Of a stretch of 64,000 bases of DNA, positions 43,488 through 56,578 are shown in pieces. The position numbers and the translations under genes were made by a program. The stretch is from Ciona intestinalis (lineage: Eukaryota; Chordata; Ascidiacea; Phlebobranchia; Cionidae). The notes below the pieces were generated by a model that saw only the letters and a list, made by a program, of their open reading frames with translations, was not told the DNA's origin and searched no databases. The stretch spans positions 1,418,254 to 1,482,253 of the forward strand of contig NC_020168.2 of assembly GCF_000224145.3 (NCBI RefSeq), in the 5' to 3' direction. Every line of letters begins with the position of its first letter. Position 1 is the first letter of the stretch.

Positions 43488-45833
43488 ATGGAGTGCCAAT
43501 TTGGAAAAAAATATGAAGAATTGAAGGAAACTTGTGATAAAAGTTTCTCAGGAGAACCCTACGCGCTCCCTCCACTGCAAGATTCATTTCTTTTTTCAAG
43601 TCATTTACCACTTTCAGGCGGGTCTGAATCCTGGTCCAATCAACTACCAGGAGCATACGATTCCGCAATCACCTCTGCTCCGCTGTGGAAAAGTAATTTC
43701 GTTCCAACTTCAATGTATGAGAACCAACAGCAAGAGTTGATTCTGCAAACTGTAAATCCTCATTTCCCAGAAGTATTTTCCGGGAGTGCAACCCCTCGTG
43801 CCGAAGCACGCACACAACCTATGTTAACCGGACTAACTAACGATGCTTACCCGACATCTGACAGTCTGCTTCGAGCGATCAGAGAATTTGACGAGGGACA
43901 AAATGGCGTCACAAATCCGAGCCAATTTAATGAATCAGGAAATCCAAGATTTCATCCACACACCCCTTCCCAGTTGATCAAAGTCCACCCGGAAAAGTCT
44001 TCTTCCGATCTGTATCCAGGTAGTTCTCTGCAGGAAGACCTGGACATCGATTCAGATGATCTTTTTAAATTTGATGAAGATATTTCGTTTAATGAAATGC
44101 CGGAGTTTGACGAAGAAATTTACAAAGGCGAATATTCAGACCAACTTTTAACCATAGGTATTTTCTCTTTTTGTAACGATAAAATGTAGTGGGGTGGCGG
44201 TAGATGGGTCACCTTTTCATTCTATTTTCTCATCTTATTTAGTAGTAAACAAATAAAATTTAAAGAATTATAAAACTGTGTCTCGCGACACCCATAGACG
44301 GGTATTGGTTGTTTAAAACACAATCAGGATATTTGGATATTACGTCCTAAAGGTGTTCCATCTTCCCCCACCCTACTATATACAAAAATGCAGCAAATAA
44401 AATTCTTCTTTACAACCTTTTTTCCAGATCCTTCAACGAGTTCCAGTACTTTTGGTTTTGGTGACAAACGAACCCCTTTACGTCACAATGGTCAGAGGCG
44501 TGCAGCCAATAAACGCGAGCGACGGCGAATGAAAATTATTAACAGAGCTTTCCAAAACTTAAGAAAACACGTACCGTGTGAAAGCTACGAGAAAAAATTG
44601 TCAAAGGTAGAAAGTTATTATATTACTGTTGCATTTTTTATTGTAAATAATGTTTTACTCGCAATTATTTAGTATATACCAAACAACAATTACCAACATA
44701 TATACTATAATACCAGGTAGACACTCTCAAATCTGCAATCGACTACATTTCGTTTATGTCAAATCTATTAAAGTCAAGCGATGGAGGCGAGAAAACTGCA
44801 ACAAAAAAACGAGTCGTTGTTTATACAAGAGAAGGTTAATTTAATATTTTAATAATAGGCTATATTGTGGACATGCCCACACGCCTAAATTTTAAACAAA
44901 GTGATTTATAAGGTAATGCATTTTGCATGCAATAGTTTGTTGTCTTTTTATTCTGAAGGCTATTTTTCTGTATGAAGTAAAACATTGTATATTCGAAAAT
45001 AAAAATGACCGGTCTCACCTTTAGAGGTTTAATATATATAGAGAGCTTAAATTAACGATTTATTATAAAGTTTGCGTATTCTTACAGGACAAACCAACGA
45101 CCTTGTTTGTCATTCATTATCGTGGGGGTGGGATAAAAGTGAAATGGAAAGAAACATTGAAGGGACAACTGAAGAAACTGATAACAATACTTCTTCCACG
45201 CAATTTTCCTCTCCTCGTACTCGAAAAAGACGAAAAATCGTTCGTGCTCCAGTGTGGCAACCTCAATTTCCTGGCGCAAAAACAGAATACACGAAGCTGT
45301 CGAATAATTCAACCCATTCCAACAGTTTTGTTGGTTATGGCAGCAGTTCATTTACAGAGTATGCGGCATGGGAAAATATGCAACATACCTCAACACATCG
45401 CTCTGTATATGACATGTTCGCAATGCCAGAGGTGCATTTTGATATAAACACCCAAACATTTGCGCCCTTCAATAGCAACGTAATGTCAGGTGTGAACGGT
45501 GAAGTCATACAACGTCTTCAACTCTATCGATCTCAGATATCCAATGAAAGTTACGAAGACGATTCAAGGGCAGCTACCAAACTGCACGGCTGCGATGCTT
45601 CTTATATCGGTGAAACGAATCTTCCTTCCATTGCTTCTCTCGTTCTTCCAGCATCATGTTCACCTGTTAAGCAAAGCGCTTGCGCCAATAATCCTAATAG
45701 AAAACAAAAGTTGGACGACTCGTTGTCGCCAACCAGCGACAGATCGTCAGTTAGCGTTTGTTCTGATCAAAGTACACTGTGGGCTCCTGTATCTATTAAT
45801 CATTTGACTGGCCTTACTCCGGTTGCTATATAA
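43488..45833 (+). CDS. ptf1a: Ptf1a-like bHLH transcription factor
   Basis: Complete model, exons 43488-44157, 44428-44606, 44717-44834 and 45088-45833; 1713 nt, 570 residues, phases 1, 0, 1. The bHLH spans about 247-301: basic region RRAANKRERRRMKIINRAF, loop with YEKKLSKVDTLKSAIDYISF. The YEKxLSKVDTL string is typical of PTF1A. Two short C-terminal motifs match the RBPJ-binding parts of PTF1A: HSLSW at 331-335 and VWQP at 378-381, as in the trimeric PTF1 complex. These support PTF1A over other class II bHLH factors such as Neurogenin or Twist. The N-terminal 220 residues are acidic and have no relative that I know, making the protein well longer than vertebrate PTF1A (about 330). The start is the only in-frame ATG before the conserved part. 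The basic region has K/R at places where PTF1A has V. Family role: pancreas and neural specification; in the tunicate nervous system a similar role is plausible. Confidence 0.85.
44185..44381. mobile_element. MITE copy in intron 1 of the bHLH gene
   Basis: gtagtggggtggcggtagat and ttccatcttcccccacccta. Fills nearly the whole 270 bp intron. Confidence 0.9.
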
Positions 45834-46017
45834 AGAAGTCGTTTCTTTTAAATAAATGTCACACATATGCAGCCATTGTCATAAAACAAAAAAATATATA
45901 TCCGCACTATAGCCTATGCAGTATGGACCAGAAGAGTGTATTTTAATGTTTGATCGGCAAAATAGCCTGTAAAATCAACTGCTGTCGATAAACTTTTTTG
46001 GCTAAATTGAATAAATG

Positions 46018-46085
46018 AATGAATGAATGAAACATTACTTTATCCTCGCGTAGCCGAAAACGACACTTGCTATAACACGGGTGTT
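46018..46085 (-). repeat. SINE 3' fragment
   Basis: aatgaatgaatgaatg tail and 'cctcgcgtagccgaaaacga', immediately followed by a fuller copy. Confidence 0.75.
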
Positions 46086-46463
46086 GAATGAATGAATGAA
46101 TGAATGTAACTTACTTTATCCTCGCGTGGCCGGAAAACGACAGTCGTTATAACACGGGTTAACACCTCGCGCCAGCTTACGAGTTACCAAGTATGTTACT
46201 TTGTGGGTGATTATTTAATTGGATTTTTTTTGTCATTTTTATGTATGGCTGATAATTTGGACAACCCATTAGTGACCACTGNGTTGGAGCAATTGCGTTA
46301 AGTGTCTGCTCAAGACAATACGCCCACATGNNNNNNNNNNNNNNNNNNNNNNNNNNNNNNNNNNNNNNNNNNNNNNNNNNNCACAATGGTAGCAGCGACG
46401 AGCCTTGAACCCATTACCTCTGGGTTAGAGGCAGGCGCGCTAACCACTACGCCACGGCGCCGG
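46086..46463 (-). repeat. tRNA-derived SINE, near complete
   Basis: Minus-strand element. The head, at the right, reads GGCGCCGTGGCGTAGTGG and contains A and B boxes (GGGTTCAAGGC). The body runs through 'gacaacccattagtgaccac', and an (aatg)n tail is at 46086-46105. A 51 N gap lies at 46331-46381. Confidence 0.8.
46331..46381. other. Assembly gap (51 N)
   Basis: Inside the SINE. Confidence 1.
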
Positions 46464-46499
46464 GCGTGTTGTGTTTCATTCACCTCGGGCAAGCCTATA

Positions 46500-46690
46500 C
46501 TAGTCCCTATGTATGTTACTTTGTAGAAGATTATATTTTTGGATTTTTTATGTATGGCTGATAATTTGGACAACCCATCAGTGACCACTGGGTTGGAGCA
46601 ATTGTCGTTAAGTGTTTTGCCCAAGGACACATGCGCCCACGTTGGCAGCAGCAAAAAGATTAAAACCAAGCTCTTTGGCAGCAGCGACGA
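46500..46690 (-). repeat. SINE body fragment
   Basis: tatgtatgttactttgtaga to 'gcccaaggacacatgcgccc'; head missing. Confidence 0.7.
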
Positions 46691-47118
46691 CAAGGTTTAA
46701 ACCGTAGATAAAAGTTATATATATGGTATATGGTTTAAAAAAACAAATTTTGCTATTTTGTAAAACTCCTAACTCCCCCCCCCCAAAAATAAATAAGTTT
46801 AGCGTCCTCTGGCGGAAAAGTTAATGTGTCTTTTATAAAATATAGAGATTATTCCAGGTTTTGTTCACATCACATGAACCAAAGAACATAAATATATGTA
46901 TATTTATTTACTTTGACATGAACAATTGCACATACAACTTTTTATATGTACCGGTTGCCTTGTATTTGGTGTAAGTTACTTTGTGTAAAAAATCCATTGT
47001 TTACATTGCAGCGTAATACTAATTAGTTAGGTAATATGTGTATTGTGTTCAAGTTAAAAAAATGAAGTGACGAAAGGTTTTTTGCTAAATATATCAATTA
47101 CATTAGCTCCAAATAAAG

Positions 47119-50100
47119 ATGCAGTCGTATTTTGAAACCTTAAACGTGAACGGTAAGTATGATGTATGGTTTGTTACATAATCCCTTATAAATTTAAGAT
47201 AATACTAATAGGCTCCGCTGATTGCTGCTATTACACAATTTTTAACTTTTAGAAATTACCGCACATGGAAGTCTGGCATTCCTAGAAAGTGCGTCACTAA
47301 CTGGAGAAAGTCAAAGTGGTCTGGCAAGTAATCTTGTTCAGTTATCCGGTGAAGAAAATATATCGCAACCACAAGGTTTGCAGGAAAATGCAATTGAAAA
47401 TGTTGTGGAAGATGGAGATATATTCCAATGTGGAAGGTAAGGTCCAGTCTGCAGAGTATAGCTGGTGCACCTGCGATTTTGTTTACAAATTTTGTTTTTT
47501 TGCAAGCCAATTACTTAATCAGTGAACCAAGTCTATATTAAATTAAGCCAGTTTTTCTAACATTGCTTAAAATGTTAGCAATTTGCACGCTGATATTTTT
47601 ATGATAGCACGCGCGCACGTGAAAAAAAAACGGTTTGCAGGGGCGAGATCTTATCAGGAACTGCCATATTCTGCAGACTGGAGTAAGGTGGTGTTTCTGT
47701 TTTAGGTTGACATCAAACTCGTATAAGTGTTTTTGTCTGCTTTATTTGCACCACTGTTTTGCCCCCAGCCTGTATTTCATCACTCTAATCGATTCCTGCA
47801 GGAAGGGCATAATAGTTGTCTGTGATATTTCACAAATCTAAAATGATTTTGAATATTAGGAATACCTTGGTCCCTACTTTATAGCCTAGAGATATAACAC
47901 TGATTTTTTAATCGCTAAATCGTGGAGGCTGTTTTGTTTTTGTCTGTTTGTTGTGCTACCATATCTCCATATTATAATGCACTCTATTGATAAACTACTC
48001 CAGTGATTCAGAGATAAAAACTCCCAACCAATACAAGGATTCTAAAAATAATAGCTCTTAATAACTAGTATTTTTTATCATGTGTAAGGTGTTTATCCTT
48101 GTGTTTTACTATATATATCGATAATCAATTGTCATTTCTGCAGAAATTGGTGCTATGAGTATTGAGTATGCATTGCCTCTAGTTGAGTGAAAAAAATAAG
48201 AGACAAAAATAAAGAATATGATTGCAATTCTGTTATAAATGCTATGTCAACTGTTTATTGGTTCCAAGCATATATATATTAGTTTTCAAACTTTAAATCA
48301 ACTACAAGTATAGTTTGTCAAGGTTATTACTAAACCAAATGCAAAGCTTCTAGATTAACATTCATCCATATCCTCAGGTGCAAACAGCAGTTCAACAATT
48401 TGAATATATTTGTTCAACATAAAACGGACCACTGTTCCATGCAACGTCATATTTATGAACAAAATGGACCTCCACAAATTCTTGGTGGAAATCAACTATC
48501 ATCTTCACTAGCAGACCATACATTGCTGTATGAACAGGCACATGTCGTATTAGCTGATAACTGTAATGGTAGGTCTGCGAGACTGTACTGGATGGAAGCC
48601 TATTTGATATATAAAACTGCAATCTGCAACTACCTTTTTCTATGAATTTTTTTCTTATAAACCAACTCTGGCCGTACTCCCTCGTTCTCATATCTCATGT
48701 ATGTCTGCCTATATGACCCCATGCATACACAATACAGAATCCTGGTATCAATTTTTCACTTTATAAGTTTAGTCCAACCCATTGTTACGGAAACATCACC
48801 ATACATTACTTTATGAACAGGCACATGTCGTATTAGCTGATAACTGTAATGGTAGGTCTGCGAGACTGTACTGGATGGAAGCCTATTTGATATATAAAAC
48901 TGCAGTCTGCAACTACTTTTTTTGTTATGATTTTTTTCTTATGAACCAACTCTGTCCGTACGCCCACGTTCTCATATCTCATGTATGTCTGCCTATATGA
49001 CCCCATGCATACACAATACAGAATCCTGGTATCAATTTTTCACTTTATAAGTTTTACCCTAAGCTGCTTCTTTAGTGGTTAATATTAATATTGAATGACA
49101 TTTAAGGTTGATTAAAAAACTTGCTTCATGAATGTTTAGGGAGTAATTGTATTTAAATTCCAGATGTTCATGGTCGTCCTATCCATGGTGGAATGCTTCA
49201 CCAGCAAAATATTTCATCAGCTCATCCCAATTCACTGCCCATCAATCCACGAACATCACAAACAAATGCATGTCAGTCCAATATACCAATCCACAGGTAT
49301 GGTGTCTTTTTATTGAATAAGTCCAGAGTGTGTAAAAACATAATGATGATTGGAATAAAATAAAGGTTTATGATCTTGAACAAAACTTTCCAATGTTTTT
49401 TACTTAAAGTTCATATCAAATCAATGCGGTCATTGTGACCACTTTCCTGATGCTTGACCTTTATATTATAAATCCTACCAAATTTTCTATCTATATTTTT
49501 GCATCTTCTTGGCAAAAGTATTGTGAGCTTCAAAGTGTAGTACACACACTACTAGTTTGCAAATTGCAATAATATTCAGTAACAAAACTAACACAAGACA
49601 ATGCTATCAGCCCAGTGCAGATTACTGTGGAAGCAGAAAGATGATGTTAATGCGTTAAAAAAACATTCAGTATTATGTGTGATCAGCAAAAACTAACATC
49701 CAGGTTTTTATGCAATATCGTGTTGCATAAAAGTTCCAGTTAATTAAAACCTTCACCATTAAAAATTCTATTTCTGTGAGGTTGCAACTCCTGCTTTAGG
49801 AAAATTAAGTTTAGATCTTTCTCATTGAAGATCTCCTAGTTCGAACTGCTGCAATCAAGGATTTAAATTTGTATTTTCTTTTCCAGACGTATACTACCAA
49901 TGCCATACAATGGCAACCATCCACATCCACCCCAACATAGAATACTTCTTCCACGGGCTCAACAAATGCCAATATCTGCCCCACATACACGGTGGGTCGC
50001 AAAATAACTGCTTCTGCTTAAATAAAATATGCTTTTATCTGTAAGCATGTTTTAACAACTTGTTTTAAAAACTTGTTTTGTCGCTATTTCTCTTTTCTTT

Positions 50101-53100
50101 AAAATATTTCTAGATCTTCGCTATCGAAGAGAAGAATAAACTTTTTATTATTAAGAAGTCAATAAAACACGATATATTATCTTTATTTTAATTTGTATTC
50201 TAAGATTAAATTAGACAAAGACAATATATATTAATATATTATATATATATATTTATGTACCTGTTGTCTGTTAAGTATGACTAATGAATAAAATGATGTT
50301 GTTGCTTTTTGAATAACACTGATATTGAATCATTCAGGATCAATTTATCTGATGATCTTCTTGCATCGGAGCCAAGAGAAGCTACTGAGGATGACATGAC
50401 TGTGGGTGGCAATGGACTCATATCTTCCTTACTGCAACAGATCCCACCGTTCCAACCTGTGGGTGCTCACCAATCTAACAGCAATGCAAACTTGCCTTCT
50501 GAACAGATGGCTATTACAACAACCACAACATCCACAGTGCAGATTATAGCGGAAACAGTATGTTTAGTTGCTTCAATGATCTGGCAATATACTGTATGTT
50601 TCCAATGAACAATTTCTAAGCATTTTATTCTCGAACTTATGTAACTAAGTCCATAAATTAGACTTTGTTTAAATTTAATCAGAAATTTGAATTTTTGGTT
50701 CAGATTATAGCGTAATAAATTTATGGGCAAGATGTTAAACTTATATTATGTCTCGAACTCCTTTGGACACACTGGACCAATTAAAATCACACAATATTTT
50801 TTTCTATAGGACAATACGAACCATGTAGACATGCAATCATCTATGCTTGAGGAACATTCCCAGCCTATCCGCACTCAAGCATCAAAATCAAGGGGCAAGA
50901 CGTTAGAGACTATTTTACCTCGGTTATATGACCGAAACAATAAGTAAGCAAAATAATCTTAAAAACCACTGTTAAATGTTGTAACTAACTTAAAAGACGC
51001 TGTTAAATGTTTTTTTAGTTGTTGGTATGATGATGTAAAGTTTTTGTATAGATATGTTGTTTATAAAATCCAAGCATTACTATTAAAGTCAACTGACTTC
51101 AAAGAAGTGACATGCTTCATAATTTAATAAGTTCCTGCAGCGCCCCAGGTGTTTAACTAATGGACCAACTGTTACCTCCCATACTTCCTCACACATATAG
51201 AATAGAATTTTAGAGAAATTAGTTTTTATTTGTTTAATCAGGTTTTAGGTAGTGAGATATAATACACATATGGACATTTTATAAATTGTAAAAATTAAAT
51301 TCGTTATTTAAGTGCAACCTCCACATCGGGATCTGCTCCAACAATCCTGGAGTCTCCCGAATCAACCTCCGAGCAGAAAGATGACACAAAGAAAAAGTTT
51401 ACGTGTCAATTTTGTCAGAAAGTTTTCACAAAGAATTTTGATCTTGAGCAACACAAGAGAAGTCACACAGGTGTGTTTTAGTGCATGTACAGTGTACACC
51501 CATGGATAATATGTGGGGAAAAGGCAATTAATGTTAAACTAGCTAAGTAGGGTTAACAGTGAAACGCAGTCCCCTTAACAGAATATGTTACATTTTTTCC
51601 CTTTTTAAAGACAACATACTTTTTATGTCCATAGGACTGTCGTGTATTTATCAGTTAAAACTGGAACGCAATTTCAGCAGTCGTCTTAACACAGTTGTTC
51701 TGTTTCATACACCTTGTTCCAGCTTACGAGTTACCATGTATGTTACTTTGTGGGTGATTATTTTTTTTTTACATTTTGTATGTGATACTTTAGACAACCC
51801 ATTAGTGACCACTGGGTTCTTACTTCTTTAACTTCTTATTTAACATGGAAAGCATTGGTGTTTAGGTGAGAAGCCGTTTCAGTGTATAGTTTGTGGCAGA
51901 GCATTTGCTCAGAAGTCAAATGTAAAGAAACACATGGTGTCTCATAAAGTTTGGTTAAAAGGAACGGCCACATTTTCCCAAGCATGCAGTAAAGGTAATT
52001 TTAATATGATATATACTCAACTTTTTAGGCTTAATTGAAAAATGTTTTAAATATTTATTTAAATAGGGTTTAATTTAATAACAATTCGGTTTAAAAAGGC
52101 TTTTGCTAAACCAGAATAAAAATACTACAAAAGTTTATTTCAAGTATATACATATATAATCCTAATAGATAACAACAGTGGTGTTCCTGATAGTGTTGAT
52201 GTTTCGTTTAATTGTCAATATTGTGGCGAGTCCTTCCCTTCATACAACAAGCGGAAATCTCACATGCAAGTTCATAAAGACCAACAAGTAAATATTGTTT
52301 ATGTTTGAAATACTGACCTAGTAACATTAAAAACCCTGCAATTTTTAAAGATAAAACTTGGATATAATTTTAAACCAGGTGTAAGTTGTAACATAATATG
52401 TTGGTTGGGGTAATTACTGTTTTCAATCTAATCAAAAATCTTCCTTTATGTTTTTATTGTTTTATGTCTTTAATTTTTTTTTTTGTGTAGTTTTTCAAAT
52501 ATTATTTGTATATTCTTTCCAATAGTATGCACATTATTTTCTAAATTATGATTATTCCCATGTTAGGTGTACAAATGTTTAAAAGAAGAATGCTCATTAA
52601 CATTTCGTGATCTCGATGCGTTTATTGCTCACGTGAAAGGTCATGAGACAGGCATGACCTATCGGTGTCATCAGTGTCACAAAGTTTTTAAATCATTGCA
52701 TGATCTTGGTTTGCATCAATACCAGGTTCATCTTAACAGCAGAAAGAAAAGTATACAAACCAAGTGAGTAACATTGTTTTAAGAAATGAAACTGTATTAT
52801 TAATGTAGGTTTTGGGTGGCGATAAAGTGCTTTAAACCCTAAAATGTGCTGTTTATTTACCTCAGAATATATTTTTTGGTACTTATAAAAATGTTTTTGT
52901 CTTCATATTATTTCCATATCTGTAGTTTTAAGTAAGATTTATCATTGGTGTGTATGTTTTTCGTTTTCGTCCAATTACTATAAAGTCAAGCTTATTTTTT
53001 GTATTAGTATAATAACAATGCATTATACACTTTACACTATATACCAGTGGTTACAAGATCAGTGTTGTTAACCTCTAGGTTTTGACCCATGCTGATTATT

Positions 53101-55503
53101 TGAATTAGTTGGACCTGGTAATCGTTTAAAGCCGATTGACTGTGATGTAAAAGTAAAATATTGCTTTTTATTTGTCATTAAGTTTTACAAATATGGCAAC
53201 CAATGCTTTGCTGGTTGAGGTGTAATTAATGTTTGTGTCGCTGCAAAATAGCTTCACAAGCAGTGTATTTTTTACCATGAAGCATTTTAAAATAGCAAAT
53301 CCTTTCTTCACAGAACTTACCCTTGCCAGCTTTGCCCAAGTAAATTCAGCCACCCAACTGCATTACGTGAACATGTTATCAACGACCCGCATCACCATGT
53401 ATGTAGAATATGTGATGCTACTTTCACCTGTGAGCGATATCTACGTAAGCATACTTTCATGCAACATAAGGAGGAAAATGCAAAAGGTGCCACGTAAGTA
53501 TGTTACCTGTTTAGACGTGAAACATTTTTCGGAAAGTTTGAAATTTTTCTCAAACAATAAATTTGTTTTCTTAAACAGGCCTAAAATATTTTTTATCTTG
53601 TAAAAAACATTCTTCACTTTTTCACATAGCCCACCAAGAATTGCAAAACTTATCGGATTCTAGGTCCTAGAATCTAGGAACTATACTGTAATGTCTCTCC
53701 ATCTTTATAATTTGTTGAGTAAGCAACCTTATTGTGACGCAAATAACAGTGTACTACCTAATTCTACATTTGAAAGTTGAACGATGTTATATTACATCTA
53801 CAATGCGTTATTGACTTTATTGTGATGCAACCCATTATCGTCAGTATGTGTTTGGGATAGTAAAACTTTGTTATATGACATAACTGATTATGTAATGAAT
53901 TTCATTATCATATACCTACAACGCTACAAGTTACAAATGTTTTTTTTCCCTCTTAATTCATTAACATTTCAGCAAGAAGATCGTTGAAAAAAGGGTGACC
54001 AACCGTTTTAACAAACGTTGATATTTCTTTGAAAATTTACATGTTTTATAGTTAGAGCTTTTTTTGTTTTATCACATAAAGTTATAAACTGTATTACAGA
54101 TGTACAGTGTGTGGCAAATCACTCCGCAGTGTATACTACCTACGCCTCCACATGTTTATACACACCAAAGAACTACCTTACCGATGCACCAAGTGTGATG
54201 CAGCGTTTAATAGAAAGGACAAAGTGAAGAGACATATGCTAACTCATGACCCTGTTAAACGCTTTAAGGTAACACCATCATATGTGATAATATTTAACCA
54301 TTTACTTATTTAAACAAAATGAGGCGCATACATTAATAATAGTGCACTCGTTTTTGTATACCCATAGCTAAGCTTTTGAGTCAACTTTTTATACATGGTT
54401 TTCTAATAATGTGTTGAACAATGTTTTAGCATTTGTTTTGTATTTAGATTAATTGCATGTGACTCTATTATAAAGCTCCTGTTTTAAATAAGAATATTAT
54501 CTATATTGGCACAGTGTCCACTGCGTAATGTGCTTGAATGCAACAAAGAGTTCAGCAGAGCCGACAAACTGAAAGAACACATAATTAACCACAGTCGAAC
54601 TAAGAGAACTTACAGCTGTAGTACGTGTTCGAAAAAATACAGCAGGGAGTCCTGCCTGGTAAGCTTAAATTAATTTTGCTTCGAATATTTGGATTAACGT
54701 ATTGAATAAGGATTTCTCATATTAACGAATTTGTATAATTAATATTTAAATGCATGGTGCACTAGACAATGCTGCAGGTTATCAAAATTTGTAGACAATG
54801 CTGCATGTTGTCAAAATTTGTATTGTATTGCCACTTCCACTTTTATAACTTGTAATAAATTCCGCGAATCTGACCCTGATCTGATGTACATATAGTTGAA
54901 CGATTCTAGTATAGTGAAATGCAGTAATGATCTGGTAATGATTCAAATAGAATCTATTTGAATAAGAGACTGACGATGCCCTTTAGGCGAAATATATTTC
55001 TCTTTTACTACTAGTGGTTGGACTTGATTTTTGTTGGTTACGTTTTCGTAGCACCAGATCATTTCCACTTTTATATGCAGGAAATTTACACTAATCCTTA
55101 GAATTTCAATTTAAAACCTTATGAAGAAAATTTATCCAACAAATATTATTAGATTCGTCACGAGAAAATCCACTCCTATCCTTTCCATTGTAATACTTGT
55201 ACACAATCATTTCCCACTGAGTCAAAGTTAAAAGGACATAAATGCCACAAGCGCAGAAAGTCTCAAACTCCCAAAAAAGTTAAACCTTCACCCAAGAAAG
55301 TTCCTCCTTCCAACCAAGTTGTGGAAGAAACTTCAGAAACGAATTGTCATGACCGGTCTGAACCGGTTTATACTAGGTTGTGGCCATTGGTTAATCCACA
55401 ATGCGAGCAGCCGACTTCGCCGGTAAAGGTTCAGATTACTATTGATGACGACAATGAAGTTACAATGACGCGAGATTGTGACGTAAGCCAAGTCGCGGAA
55501 TAA
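47119..55503 (+). CDS. znf341: ZNF341 orthologue, C2H2 zinc-finger transcription factor
   Basis: Complete 15-exon model: 47119-47152, 47253-47436, 48378-48568, 49164-49296, 49887-49991, 50338-50557, 50810-50943, 51313-51470, 51866-51994, 52169-52287, 52567-52763, 53314-53493, 54100-54268, 54515-54658, 55153-55503. Total 2448 nt, 815 residues, all phases consistent; human ZNF341 is about 850. An isolated N-terminal finger (FQCGRCKQQF, residues 70-92) is followed by a Gln/Pro-rich region. Then come twelve C2H2 fingers, the first pair being [20 protein letters not shown] and [20 protein letters not shown]. Both are nearly identical to human ZNF341 from memory. The next fingers keep the odd spacings of that protein ([24 protein letters not shown]). 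The last exon encodes a basic then acidic tail. In mammals ZNF341 activates STAT3 and STAT1 transcription; whether this applies here is unknown. Confidence 0.93.
48798..49054 (+). repeat. Partial exon duplication inside ZNF341
   Basis: Copy of 48515-48770 (the last 54 bp of exon 3 plus 200 bp of intron), about 93-95% identical. It keeps the donor (aatg|gtaggt) but has no acceptor giving the right phase; a splice at 48771 would hit a TGA. Probably a dead tandem duplicate. Confidence 0.85.
50222..50253. repeat. AT microsatellite
   Basis: Run of ta/at repeats in a ZNF341 intron. Confidence 0.7.
51690..51830 (-). repeat. SINE fragment in intron
   Basis: 'ccagcttacgagttaccatg' to 'acaacccattagtgaccact'. 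Confidence 0.7.
54921..55070. repeat. Fold-back type element in intron
   Basis: Ends 'taatgatctggtaatg' and 'cgtagcaccagatcattt' are inverted; the right end matches the arm at 5351-5464. Confidence 0.55.
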
Positions 55504-56578
55504 TTCATTACCTACTTTTATAAAAATCTCTATATATATATTTGTTTAATACCACTTCATGACATATTAACAAGTATAAGTGGTACCACGAAATAAACGA
55601 TTCCAACAGAAAATTTTGTCCATCGAAAATTATAATCTAGAAAAATAGTGTTTAGGTTAAAATTGTAAATAAGTTTCACTTCGTAAATCTTGGTTAGTTG
55701 ATGGAGTTCCATATGTTTAAGACTGCCGTTTAAGGTAACATCCACACGTGTGAACTCCAATGATCTTTTCTAAAAATAGTACAATAAAGCTCGGATTACG
55801 AACAAATTCATTGTGTCACGCATGAGAAAACAATAGGTCTCCCCACACAGGCTCTTACCCTCTGTTTGACCGAGGACACAATTTATTGACAATAGTTAAG
55901 TGGGCTAGCTTATTTGCGAGTACCACTTCGACGTTCAGTCTGTCACTTGTTCAGAGTGCCGCTTTTGAGCAGAACGGATGACTAATATTGCTCGTAAGGG
56001 CCCGGTTATGAGCGATAGGTTTTTGAGGAGTAATAAATCTATATTACTATTGATTTATGGTCTAATTTATTAGGTTTAGGGAACAAGTCCGTGTTCAAAA
56101 AAAGGTGAAGTCGAGTTTCCAGCTTTTTTTACAGATAGGCGTTCGCTTTAGAACAATGATGTTAGGCCTATATGTGACTAACCAAACGAAATTAATAAGT
56201 TATTTTTCGCCATAATATTACGGATAAGGCGTTTGCATAGTAAATGTTTCCCAAGTTGGTATTCGCAACGAGCTTGTATATTTACGTAACCACAGCGTAA
56301 TATCGCGTAACCCTGTTCGCAAATAACAAAGGACAGCAAACAGCGGGTCGTCTGGATGTATTGTACCGAAACTTATTTTGTCTCTTGCGTCTTTGTTGAC
56401 GTTTCGTGTCGCGGTTCAGAGTTAAAAGTTTTTTTGTTAATAGGCATCTGAACTACAGCGAAATTGTTGGTGTTGCCGCGTGTCTGATCGATGGTAAGGT
56501 TAGTTTGAAAAGCGGGATATGGATTTGAGCCTATCCAAAGCGATTTGTTAGCTTCCCTCAGTTATCGTTTTAAACTGC
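55504..56578. other. Intergenic
   Basis: Holds the ZNF341 3' end (AATAAA at 55783-55788) and the upstream region of MATCAP. No other gene seen. Confidence 0.6.

Larger units (their letters stand above)
45834..47118. other. Intergenic with SINE copies
   Basis: Apart from SINEs at 46018-46690 and a C-rich tract (46776-46788), nothing is recognised. Confidence 0.5.

Noticed and set aside
53974-54028. Candidate ZNF341 exon after acceptor ttcag at 53973
   Set aside because: Reads into TGA after 17 codons in the required phase; the acceptor at 54099 continues the finger series.
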